DNA from: Gaoshiqia sediminis
Lineage (GTDB): Bacteria > Bacteroidota > Bacteroidia > Bacteroidales > Prolixibacteraceae
DNA length: 64,000 bases
Direction of reading: 5' to 3'
Assembly (NCBI RefSeq): GCF_025907915.1
Contig: NZ_JAPAAF010000001.1
Location: 124,001 to 188,000 of the forward strand
In this document: positions 44,529 through 52,762 of the stretch, one piece after another
Numbering within the stretch: position 1 is the stretch's first letter
Layout of the letters: every line of letters begins with the position of its first letter
Notes under the pieces: generated by a model
The model's database searches: none
Told to the model about the DNA's origin: nothing
What the model saw: the letters and a program-made list of their open reading frames with translations, nothing else
Program-made: the position numbers and the translations under genes

Positions 44529-44547
44529 GTCCGAATTTGTTAAACAT
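44485..44547 (-). CDS. hisL: Histidine leader peptide
   Basis: A 20-codon peptide, MFNKFGHYGHHCNILYTGRP, with His at positions 7, 10 and 11 (CAT codons). It opens at the ATG at 44547, about 20 bases behind the -7 box, and its TAA overlaps segment 2 of the attenuator. Its function is to let ribosome progress report the supply of charged tRNA-His; the peptide itself is probably not used. Recognised from position, His codons and overlapping RNA structure rather than from sequence similarity. Confidence 0.85.
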   Translation of the reverse strand: MFNKFGHYGHHCNILYTGRP

Positions 44548-44567
44548 GTCATTTCTTTTTCGAGCTG

Positions 44568-44599
44568 CAAGTATAGCGATAAAATAAAAGTGAAGCAAA
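44568..44599 (-). promoter_or_regulatory. Promoter of the his operon
   Basis: On the minus strand TTTG (44599-44596), a 20-base spacer and TATACTTG (44575-44568) match the Bacteroidota pattern with one mismatch. It sits between the hexosaminidase gene and the leader peptide. Confidence 0.7.
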
Positions 44600-44644
44600 C
44601 TATTTTCTGTTAATTTATAATTAAGTGGCGGCTTTTTGTTGATT

Positions 44645-46211
44645 TTATTCTGAAATCCACGGAACCAATTTCGATGGGTAATAATTGATTCCGAGGGCAT
44701 CATATCGTTTGCCGTGTTGGGCCAGTCGGTTTTTGTATTCGTCCCAGTTTCGCGCGGCGGCAGGCGACCAGCCAATTTCGGCGTATCCTGGCAGGCGCGG
44801 AAGAACCATGAATTCCAGTTCGGACCGGTTGGTGACGGTTTCGGTCCATAGGGGGGCTTCGATGCCCAGGATGTGTTCGCGGCCAATACCTTCTTCCAAG
44901 GCTGCCGGGTCCCAGTTGTAGCCGGTGTCCACTTCTATATAACCGGCCCAATGCAAGCCAAGCGGGGTGATGGAGTCGTACTGCATGTCGAGATAAGCTT
45001 TCTTAGCCGGCGACATAATCAGCTTCACTTGTTGTGCGATGGCATTCTTGGCATTTTCGGCACTGGCCCAATATTGAGCCACCGAGCGGCTGTCGAGTTT
45101 GGCCAGGGTAATTTCGTCCCAGCCAATCATGGTTTTGTTGTGCGAAAGAACAATTTCCTGAACGCGTTCGATAAACGGAATGTAGTCTTCTTTTTTTGTG
45201 ACGTGCGACTCATCGCCGCCAATGTGGATGTACGGGCCGGGAGTTAGCCGGGCCAGTTCGCGAACCACGTCGTCAACAAACTGGTAAGTAATTTTCTTGC
45301 CGGTACACAGTGTGCTGAAACCCACATCGGTGCCGGTGTACAGATCGCGGGCTTTGCCATCGCAATTCAATTCGGCATACGAAGCCAAAGCAGCATTGGT
45401 GTGCCCGGGCATGTCAATTTCGGGGATGATGGTGATGAACCGTTCAGCTGCGTAATTCACGATGCCGGTATATTCTTCCTGAGTGTAAAATCCACCTTCG
45501 CCACCGCCAACTTCGGTGCTGCCTCCAATGGCCGTCAGGTTGGGCCACGATTTAATTTCTATTCGCCAGCCTTGGTCGTCGGACAAGTGCAGGTGCAACG
45601 TGTTCATTTTGTAGGCAGCCATCAGGTCGATGTAATGTTTTACGTCGTCAACGCTGAAAAAGTGGCGCGCTACATCGAGCATTGTCCCGCGGTAGGAATA
45701 TTCGGGATAATCGCGAATGGTACCCCCCGGCGATTCGCAGTGATTTGGACTGACCGGACGAAGCGGCTGGTGTCGCGGGCAAAAGCTGGCGGATTGTCTG
45801 CGTGCCCCTGAAAAGTCCTTGCGGAGAGTTGGCCGTCAAGGTCATCTTTTTTTTGTTGATGGTGAGCTGGTAGCCTTCTTCTCCCAGTTCGCTGTCAGCC
45901 GCCAGTGTCAGGTAAATGCCTTTTGCCGGTGTATCAGTAGTTGGCTCAACCCGGATGTTGAAGCCGGTGGCCTGGGTGACGTTTTCAGCCAAATATCGGC
46001 CAACCTGTGCAATGGGTTCGGAGCCCTCAGGAGCGTAAAGCACCGTTTTGTCCGATAGTTCGAAGGCCGATCCATCGGCAGTTACCGAAACGGGTTGGGG
46101 AATAATAGCCACCTTGGTCAGGTCGGTGGGTTCGGAAGTTGAACAGGAAAACAGGCCAACAATTGCCAGGGCCATGAGCAGGACGTTGTAATCAATATGC
46201 TTTTTCTTCAT
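44645..46211 (-). pseudogene. GH20 beta-N-acetylhexosaminidase lipoprotein, frameshifted
   Basis: Would remove terminal GlcNAc/GalNAc residues from glycans outside the inner membrane. The two frames (46211-45648 and 45682-44645) join into one 521-residue protein if one base is removed from the G6 run at 45723-45728 (minus strand). N-terminal lipoprotein signal (LFSCS, Cys near 23), GH20b domain (about 30-150), GH20 catalytic barrel with the Asp-Glu pair in YIHIGGDESH and HLSDDQGWRIEIK. The break comes before the active site, so as read no functional enzyme is made. Causes could be slippage, phase variation, sequencing error or real decay. Confidence 0.88.
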
Positions 46212-46329
46212 GATTTGGTTGGTTTAAAATAGAATCACAAGGTATAAAATTCGGACTGATTTTTCTATGAGCTTTTTAGCATTCATGTTCAGTTCAATAA
46301 ACCAATTTTGGGTGAAAACGGATGTCTGA

Positions 46330-47019
46330 TCATTTGCATGATTCCCGGTATTGGTAAAGCGTTCCCCGGTCAAACGGCGTCCATAGCGATGCACGCAGCC
46401 CGGCTTTTTTCAGGCAGCTATTGGTCCAGGTGTTGCAGGTGAAAAACAGGTTGTACGACCCGTTTGCCTCATAAAACGAGTCGAATTCGCTATATTGAAA
46501 GCCTTTAATCCGAAGGGGGCTTCCCTGAATATCCCGGCTGAAACTGTTTTCAATATAAGAAACAATGTCTTTGTATTGTGCCGAAGTGACCACGACTTTT
46601 TTGCATCGGTCATTCTCCTGCAAATTGCTGTAATAATTCAGATGAATGGCTGCGGGGCTTTGGCAGAACAAAGCCTTGAGCGAAGTGGAAATCGTTAAGT
46701 CGGCCCATTCGGGCGTATTGAAATAAAAACCTTTATCGCCCCAACCAAAGCTGATCCATCGGACCCGGTTTGCAATGCGGCTGTCTATCCAAATGTCGGT
46801 GCCCCAGTCCTTCAGTTCGTGTTGCACAGGAAGCACAATGGCCAGGTGAATGCCGTTTGATAAGAGGTAAATTTCAGTCCCCTCAACTGGCTTTTCGTGT
46901 TGGTTGACCGGGATGACAGACAGCACAACAGCTATCAGCAAATACGTTGCTGTTAGTGACAGCAAGGAAAGGATGGACCATTTTAGGAGGTTGTAAAGTA
47001 TGCGAAGCGTTTTTTTCAT
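46330..47019 (-). CDS. DUF2459 / TIGR02117 family membrane-anchored protein
   Basis: 229 residues from the ATG at 47019 (MKKTLRILYNLLKWSILSLL) with one N-terminal membrane helix (about 10-38) and an exported domain. Family features: YLLSNGIHLAIVLPV, WISFGWGDKGFYFNTPEW and NLFFTCNTWTNSCLKKAGL, the last with the conserved Cys-Asn region. The fold may be NlpC/P60-like, but function is unknown. It lies 89 bases downstream of the FAD oxidoreductase gene, same strand. Confidence 0.85.
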   Translation of the reverse strand: MKKTLRILYNLLKWSILSLLSLTATYLLIAVVLSVIPVNQHEKPVEGTEIYLLSNGIHLAIVLPVQHELKDWGTDIWIDSRIANRVRWISFGWGDKGFYFNTPEWADLTISTSLKALFCQSPAAIHLNYYSNLQENDRCKKVVVTSAQYKDIVSYIENSFSRDIQGSPLRIKGFQYSEFDSFYEANGSYNLFFTCNTWTNSCLKKAGLRASLWTPFDRGTLYQYRESCK

Positions 47020-47108
47020 CCAATGATTTCTCCAACGTTTAACGTGTTGATTACCTGTCACGCATCCGGTCAAACGCAAGGTATTCGGATTTTGTTCCAC
47101 CGCCGCGT

Positions 47109-48164
47109 TTAAGGTTCTGCGCCAAAATACCGTGCCACGTCAACTTCGGGGTGAAGTTGGCCGGTATTGCCGGTGAGATAGTCCGAAAACTGACGGGCGA
47201 AGTACGGGCCAAGCAGGCAGCCTTTTGAACCCAACCCGTTAAAGATTGCTACTGCCGGATCGCCGGGGTGCATGCCAATCACCGGGCGGCGGTCGTGTGT
47301 GGTTGGGCGTATTCCGGCCCGGTGGCCGCTGATTCGGTAGTCTGCTGTATATATATGTTCCAGCTTGGAAGTCAGTTCGTTTTTACCGTTTTCTGTGGGG
47401 ATTTCATCCAGCTGGTCCCAGTTGTAGGTGGCGCCCAACCGAAAACGGTTTTCGCCGGCAGGCATAAAAAAGCAGGCCTTGTTTAAGATGCTGTCCGCTT
47501 GGTAATTGTTGACCGTCAGATCAAGAACTTCGCCTTTGGTGTGCCTGAATTTGATGTTGCCGAAGAACGGGTTTTGTGAAGCCCTGTGCCCTTCACAAAA
47601 GATGATTTTCCGGGCTTCGAAATCCTTATACCGGATGCCGTCCCGATGTACTTCCAGTTTCGAAAAATCGAAAATTTCCGGTTGCAATAAGTTACCCTGC
47701 AGAAGATGCTTTTTGAAAGAATCCAGCAAGCCAGGCAGATCAACCCGTCCGCTTTTTTCAACCCAACCACAGCCATACGGCAGGTTCAGGAACGGCCGGG
47801 GCGTAAAATCGGGTTCAACGGTCACATACGGTTCGAGTTGATTTTCAACCGATTTTTTTCTCCAGAAGTCAGCCTCACCTTGCCCAAATACTTTGCATAT
47901 TTTCATCGGGAAGAAGAAACGACGCCCCAGCAGGTTTTCCAATTCAGCATAGGTTTCCGTCATGTGCGGGTAAAGCTCATCCACCAGCCAGCTTTTGTTG
48001 AGGCGGCGAAATACTACCGGATTGATCAATCCTGCCGCCACGCTGGAGGCTTTCTGAAAAACGGGCGCATCGATAAAATGCACTCGTTGTCCTGTTTTCA
48101 TCAATTCAAAACCCAACAAGGTTCCGGCAAGGCCCTGTCCGGTAATCAGGTAATCCAATTCCAT
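47109..48164 (-). CDS. FAD-dependent oxidoreductase (DAO family)
   Basis: A 351-residue cytosolic flavoprotein of the D-amino-acid-oxidase/glycine-oxidase fold. N-terminal FAD-binding YLITGQGLAGTLLGFELMKTG (GxGxxG), VAAGLINPVVFRR, and the C-terminal FAD motif GHRAGIRPTTHDRRPVIG ... NGLGSKGCLLGPYFA. It is similar in plan to the oxidase domain of MnmC, but without a methyltransferase domain, so tRNA modification or amine oxidation are both open. Confidence 0.88.
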   Translation of the reverse strand: MELDYLITGQGLAGTLLGFELMKTGQRVHFIDAPVFQKASSVAAGLINPVVFRRLNKSWLVDELYPHMTETYAELENLLGRRFFFPMKICKVFGQGEADFWRKKSVENQLEPYVTVEPDFTPRPFLNLPYGCGWVEKSGRVDLPGLLDSFKKHLLQGNLLQPEIFDFSKLEVHRDGIRYKDFEARKIIFCEGHRASQNPFFGNIKFRHTKGEVLDLTVNNYQADSILNKACFFMPAGENRFRLGATYNWDQLDEIPTENGKNELTSKLEHIYTADYRISGHRAGIRPTTHDRRPVIGMHPGDPAVAIFNGLGSKGCLLGPYFARQFSDYLTGNTGQLHPEVDVARYFGAEP

Positions 48165-48225
48165 AACCAGAGTGACATCGAACGTCTTGTTTTGTTCATG
48201 CCCTTATTCAGAAAAATGACGAAAA

Positions 48226-48262
48226 AAACAACCTTTCTCCCGTTGCAGGAAAAAGGTTGTTT
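48226..48262 (-). terminator. Terminator of the 48282 nuclease gene
   Basis: AAACAACCTTT and AAAGGTTGTTT form an 11-bp stem around a 15-base loop; on the minus strand a run of T follows. It lies 20 bases behind the gene's stop. Confidence 0.85.
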
Positions 48263-48281
48263 CTGTTTTTCAGGAAGTTGC

Positions 48282-49112
48282 TTAAAAGGAAAGTTCGGTA
48301 AACACCGGAAGATGGTCTGACGGATAACGCTGATTGTTGGAATCTGATAAAACCGCGTACTTTTTCACGATCACTTTTCGGTTTACAAAAATGTAATCAA
48401 TGCGATTCTCAAGCGGACTGTTGAAATCAAACCCGTTGAATGTTCCATCCGGGCCGTAGGGGGGTGTTTGCGCTTCTTTTTTACTGTCGTTTAAACGCCG
48501 TTCGATCACTTTGATCGGGTCGTCATCGGGGGTGGCGTTAAAATCGCCAGTCAGGATGACCGGCAGTTTGTCGTTGTTCAGGTCCTGTATTTTTTTCAGG
48601 ATCAGTTTGGCTGCTTCTTTCCGGGCTTTTTCGCCAACATGGTCAAAATGGGTATTGAACACCCAGAAATTTTTTCGGGTTTCATAATCCTCGAGCAGCA
48701 CGTAGGTGCAAATGCGGGGGAGGGCAGCGTCCCAGCTTTTGCTGGGTACAGTGGGCGTTTCGGACAACCAGAACCAGCCATGCTCTTTCAGTTGATAACG
48801 TTTTGAATTGTAAAAGATGGGCGAAAATTCTCCCCGGTTTACACCGTCGTCGCGGCCAACGCCTACCCAATCGAATCCGGGCATCCAGGCGGCAATGTCG
48901 TTGATCTGGCCCAGCAAGGCTTCCTGCAGACCAAACACGTCGGCCTCGTGGAAACGCAGCAGCTCAACGACTTCATCTTTGCGGTTTGGCCAGGCATTGA
49001 CACCGTCATCCGGATTGTTATACCGGATGTTGTAGCTGATTACTTTGATGTCGAGCGCATAACTGCTGCTGACGGTAAGTGCAAACATGATCAGGAAAAA
49101 TTTGAATTTCAT
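48282..49112 (-). CDS. Secreted endonuclease/exonuclease/phosphatase family protein
   Basis: 276 residues with a signal peptide (about 1-19) and a single EEP domain: VISYNIRYNNPDDG, the metal-binding Glu in DVFGLQEALLGQ, VFNTHFDHVGEKAR, LTGDFNATPDDDP and the terminal YPSDHLPVF catalytic His. Such secreted members hydrolyse phosphodiesters in nucleic acids, sugars or lipids; the substrate is not given by sequence. It follows a carboxylesterase gene by 13 bases and may be cotranscribed. Confidence 0.92.
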   Translation of the reverse strand: MKFKFFLIMFALTVSSSYALDIKVISYNIRYNNPDDGVNAWPNRKDEVVELLRFHEADVFGLQEALLGQINDIAAWMPGFDWVGVGRDDGVNRGEFSPIFYNSKRYQLKEHGWFWLSETPTVPSKSWDAALPRICTYVLLEDYETRKNFWVFNTHFDHVGEKARKEAAKLILKKIQDLNNDKLPVILTGDFNATPDDDPIKVIERRLNDSKKEAQTPPYGPDGTFNGFDFNSPLENRIDYIFVNRKVIVKKYAVLSDSNNQRYPSDHLPVFTELSF

Positions 49113-49125
49113 GAGCTATGTGTTT

Positions 49126-50082
49126 TTAATTCTGGCAATAGTTGAAGGCGGGGTAGTCGCAGGAATGTTCCCCGGGAAGAATGGTGTGGATCTGATCTTT
49201 TTTGCCGTTGAGGACAAAGTCGTGGCAAAACCGGATGATTTCATCAAAATATTGGTTCATGGGCGTACCGGCCAGCGCATGATCGCCGCCACAGGTGGTA
49301 TGCAGCCAATAAGGTTTCCCCAGCTTGCGCAGTTTTTCGGCTATGGCCTGCGATCCATTTAGCATCAGGTAGCCCGGCTGATCTTCCGAACAATAGCGGT
49401 GGGGCGCTGTTCCGTAGGGCACCAGATTGTCGCAGGTTCCGTGAAAAAGGAGGGAGGGAATGGCTGATTCTGCATAAATTTTCGCGGTATCCGGAATCGC
49501 TCCGGCCATGGCTACCACCCCGGCATAGGCCACGGGGCCAGAATCCAACCCATAGCAAAAGGGAGCTTCGTACGCGGCGTTTAACGCCGTTTCTGCCCCG
49601 GCGCTGCTGCCCGAAAGTATGATCTGTTGCGGGTTGATCCCAAATTGTTCCCGGTGTTCAATCAGGAAAAACGTAGCATCCTGTAAGTCTGAAACGGCAG
49701 CCTCAAAAGTGGCCAATTTTTCGGCAGCCGGGCAGTCGCAGCCAAACCCGGTGCCGGTGTCTTTTCGGGTCAGGCGGTACGAAATGGACACCACCGCATA
49801 GCCGTGGCGGGCCATCTTTTTGCAGAATTCCTGAATGTTGGGCTCATCTCTTCTGCCACCCGAGAAACCACCTCCATGCACATATAAAAATACCGGACGG
49901 TCAATCTCGTTGTCGAAACCAGGCAGGTAAAGGTCCAAGTCCAGCGGAGTGTTGTCTTTATTGGTATAGGTAAACGTTTCAATGGACACTGAGTCGGTGA
50001 TTTCTTCCAGGTAACGTTCCTGGGCCAATACGCGTCCCGAACAAAAGATTAAGATGGAAAGGATAGCAATAAAAAGTTTCAT
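49126..50082 (-). CDS. Secreted alpha/beta-hydrolase, carboxylesterase type
   Basis: 318 residues with a signal peptide (about 1-20, ending VLAQE) and the hormone-sensitive-lipase-like fold: oxyanion motif FLYVHGGGFSGGRRD, nucleophile in ILSGSSAGAETALNA (GxSxG), and the His near TTCGGDHALAGTP. Several Cys may form a periplasmic disulfide (CDCPA, CDNL). Such enzymes in Bacteroidota often deacetylate polysaccharides; no such genes are adjacent here. Confidence 0.9.
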   Translation of the reverse strand: MKLFIAILSILIFCSGRVLAQERYLEEITDSVSIETFTYTNKDNTPLDLDLYLPGFDNEIDRPVFLYVHGGGFSGGRRDEPNIQEFCKKMARHGYAVVSISYRLTRKDTGTGFGCDCPAAEKLATFEAAVSDLQDATFFLIEHREQFGINPQQIILSGSSAGAETALNAAYEAPFCYGLDSGPVAYAGVVAMAGAIPDTAKIYAESAIPSLLFHGTCDNLVPYGTAPHRYCSEDQPGYLMLNGSQAIAEKLRKLGKPYWLHTTCGGDHALAGTPMNQYFDEIIRFCHDFVLNGKKDQIHTILPGEHSCDYPAFNYCQN

Positions 50083-50246
50083 GATCTATTAGGATGTTGG
50101 TTGGTTTGCGGCCTGATTATGCTCTGCTAAATTAGGAAAAAAATAAACGCAGCGAGCTTGTCTTTCCGCGAAACGGTGATCCGGGTAAGGGCAATCTATG
50201 CCCCTACCGGTTTTATCATCAATTGCCCAACCAAGTTTATTGCTTA

Positions 50247-51911
50247 TCAGTGATGAGATGAAGCCGTCTTGTTTATTTCTTCCAATAGCTGAGTGGCCTG
50301 GTTCAGTGCCTGGTCGAAAGCAGGAAACACATTGGTGCGGTCGAACAAATCAAAAAAGCGGCTTTTTTCCAGTTCTTTCATCACGTTGGGCTGTACCCCG
50401 GAAAGGATTACCTTGGTCCCCACATGCTGAACTTCTTTCACCACGTCCTTCAGGTTGTGCATCCCGGTTGAATCGATAAACGGTACATGGCGCATCCGGA
50501 TGATGAGCACCTTCGATTTAATACCGATTGACTTTAAGGTGGAGCTGTATTGCTTGGCCGAGGCGAAAAAGAATGGGCCGCTGATTTCGTAAATTCCGAT
50601 TTCATTGGGAAGGCCGGAGTAATTTTCGAGCACATCCGAATCAACTTCAAAGCCGGGTTGGGCGCCGGCATCGGCCATGCGCTTCATGAACAACAAGGCC
50701 GAGAGCACAATGCCAATCTGGATGGCAAAAGTCAGGTCAACCAAAACGGTGAGGAGGAAGGTGACCAGCAAAATCAGGATATCGAATGCTGAGCCTTTCA
50801 GAATGTTGACAAACGAGCGCCATTCGCTCATGTTGTAGGAAACAACAATCAGAATACCGGCCAGACATGACATGGGGATCAGCTTGGCCCACTGTCCGAA
50901 AAACAGCATGATAAACAGCAGCGTGATGGCGTGAACAACGCCTGCAACAGGTGTGCGGCCTCCGTTTTTTACGTTGGTTGCGGTGCGGGCAATTGCTCCT
51001 GTGGCCGGAATTCCGCCAAAAAACGGGGTAATGATGTTCGCAATTCCTTGTGCAACCAACTCGGTGTTTGAGCGGTGGTTGGCACCAATCATACCATCGG
51101 ACACAACTGCCGAAAGCAAACTTTCGATGCCGCCCAGCAAGGCTATGGTTAGCGCCGGCGCCAGGTAGATGTGTAGTTGTTGGAAGTCGATGTTGGGAAA
51201 AGTAAGGCTAAAGGATTTGGGAATGTCACCAAAAACGGATTCGATAGTCGAAACGGGCAGGCTGAAAATCTGTACCACTAAAGTTACCAGGATGATGGCC
51301 ACAAATGAGCCGGGGATTTTGGTCGTGATTTTTTTGAAATAGACAGAAATCAGGATGGTTGCCAGTGTAATGCCCACCGCCACCAGGCTGGTTTCACCTA
51401 AGTGAGAGAAATAGGTTCCCCATTTTTCGATGAACTCGGATGGCATATCGGTAATGTGAAGCCCGAGTGCATCTTTTATTTGTGTGGTAAAAATGACCAG
51501 TGCAATACCGCTTGTAAAGCCCACAATGAGCGGGTGCGGGATAAATTTGAGAAGTGAACCCAGTTTAAGAAGGCCAAAGGCAACCAGTATGATACCAGCC
51601 AAAATGGTGGAAATAATCAGGCCATCCAGCCCGTAGCTTTGTACAATGCCGTAAACAATAACAATAAATGCACCGGTGGGACCGCCAATTTGTACACGGC
51701 TGCCTCCCAGGAGCGAGATCAGCAAACCTGCCACAATGGCCGTTATCAAACCCTTCTCGGGCGAAACTCCCGATGCCACCGCAAAAGCAATGGCCAGGGG
51801 CAAGGCCACAATGCCCACAATAATACCTGCAAAAAGATCTTTGGAGAGCTGTTTTTTTGAATAACCTTGTTTCAGTACGCTCAACAATTTCGGATAGAAT
51901 ACATGATTCAT
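50247..51911 (-). CDS. SulP family anion transporter with STAS domain
   Basis: A 554-residue inner-membrane protein from the ATG at 51911 (MNHVFYPKLLSVLKQGYSKK): about 10-14 helices (about 25-425) with the SulP signature GIIVGIVALPLAIAFAVASG, GGSRVQIGGPTGAFIVIVYG and GGIPATGAIARTATNVKNGG, and a C-terminal STAS domain (about 435-550: VLIIRMRHVPFIDSTGMHNL). It carries sulfate, bicarbonate or another anion; specificity unclear. A TACCTTTG box (minus, 51944-51937) lies just upstream. Confidence 0.95.
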   Translation of the reverse strand: MNHVFYPKLLSVLKQGYSKKQLSKDLFAGIIVGIVALPLAIAFAVASGVSPEKGLITAIVAGLLISLLGGSRVQIGGPTGAFIVIVYGIVQSYGLDGLIISTILAGIILVAFGLLKLGSLLKFIPHPLIVGFTSGIALVIFTTQIKDALGLHITDMPSEFIEKWGTYFSHLGETSLVAVGITLATILISVYFKKITTKIPGSFVAIILVTLVVQIFSLPVSTIESVFGDIPKSFSLTFPNIDFQQLHIYLAPALTIALLGGIESLLSAVVSDGMIGANHRSNTELVAQGIANIITPFFGGIPATGAIARTATNVKNGGRTPVAGVVHAITLLFIMLFFGQWAKLIPMSCLAGILIVVSYNMSEWRSFVNILKGSAFDILILLVTFLLTVLVDLTFAIQIGIVLSALLFMKRMADAGAQPGFEVDSDVLENYSGLPNEIGIYEISGPFFFASAKQYSSTLKSIGIKSKVLIIRMRHVPFIDSTGMHNLKDVVKEVQHVGTKVILSGVQPNVMKELEKSRFFDLFDRTNVFPAFDQALNQATQLLEEINKTASSHH

Positions 51912-52128
51912 AGGTGAAAAATTGAAATTGAAGGCGCAAAGGTAGGCAGAAAACGATGCCATTATTCCGGGAAAGCCGGGTTTTTCTTTCGTGTTAAGGG
52001 AAAGTTATTTATTGGCAGACCGTGAAAAACTGGTTGGATGCTAGTGGTCTGATCCATAGAGTTGTAGTGTTGTCGCCAAGAGATAGTCTTGTCGTAACTA
52101 TTAAACCAATGTCGAATATTTTTCTAGT

Positions 52129-52536
52129 TTATACTTCTGTCTTATGTTGCTGCTCCAATTCGTTTAGCGTGGATGATGCAACCATGTAGCTGGCATGAAA
52201 CCTGTCGCCGGGAAAAACGCCCGATGTCATTTTTTCCAGTTCCCGGGTCATCTGCTTCAACGAATTGAGAATAGTTTCCTGAAACAACTGGGAACATTGC
52301 CGGCATTGTTCGCCCGACAGGCTGCCAGCCAGCTGATAGGCTTCTTTTATTTCGCCAATCGACTTGTGGTACTCCTTATCGATCCGGCATTTTTGTGCCA
52401 CCAACAAACTTTGGTTGATTCCTTTGCGGTGTTCCGAACAATTAACGCCATTGCGGGGGCAGCTCACTAGCTGAATGTATTCCTGATCTTCCCGCAAATG
52501 CTTGTCTTCCCGTTCAAAAAAAGAAAATAGCTTCAT
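52129..52536 (-). CDS. Cys-containing small protein of unknown function
   Basis: 135 residues, soluble, mainly helical, with five Cys: two in the pattern C-x6-C (SCPRNGVNCSEH), one alone and a CxxC (EQCRQCSQLF). This could bind a metal or an iron-sulfur cluster, but the spacing matches no family I know. It ends in a Gln-rich helix. It stands alone between SulP and uvrB. Function unknown. Confidence 0.65.
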   Translation of the reverse strand: MKLFSFFEREDKHLREDQEYIQLVSCPRNGVNCSEHRKGINQSLLVAQKCRIDKEYHKSIGEIKEAYQLAGSLSGEQCRQCSQLFQETILNSLKQMTRELEKMTSGVFPGDRFHASYMVASSTLNELEQQHKTEV

Positions 52537-52716
52537 ACTTTTTCATTATTGGGTTTACAAAATTCATAAAGAACGAGTGGCAGAGCAGAATTTGGTTTTT
52601 TAGTTGCGAAATTGTTAACGGGAGGTTAAACTAATAATAAAAACGGAAAAAAAAGCAGTCAGCGCCAATTTTTTATGGTGAGCCCCCTGATTTTGGTCAA
52701 AATCAACAAAAATTAT

Positions 52717-52746
52717 TGGGAAACAGGCATTCTTGCCTGTTTCCCA
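52717..52746 (-). terminator. Terminator of uvrB
   Basis: A perfect 12-bp stem (TGGGAAACAGGC and GCCTGTTTCCCA) with a 6-base loop; on the minus strand AATAATTTTTG follows. It lies 17 bases behind the uvrB stop. Confidence 0.9.
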
Positions 52747-52762
52747 GCGGAATTTCGATACG

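Noticed and set aside
44485-44886. 133-codon frame upstream of hisG
   Set aside because: Most of it is a shadow of the hexosaminidase gene; only the last 20 codons from the ATG at 44547 make sense, as the his leader peptide.
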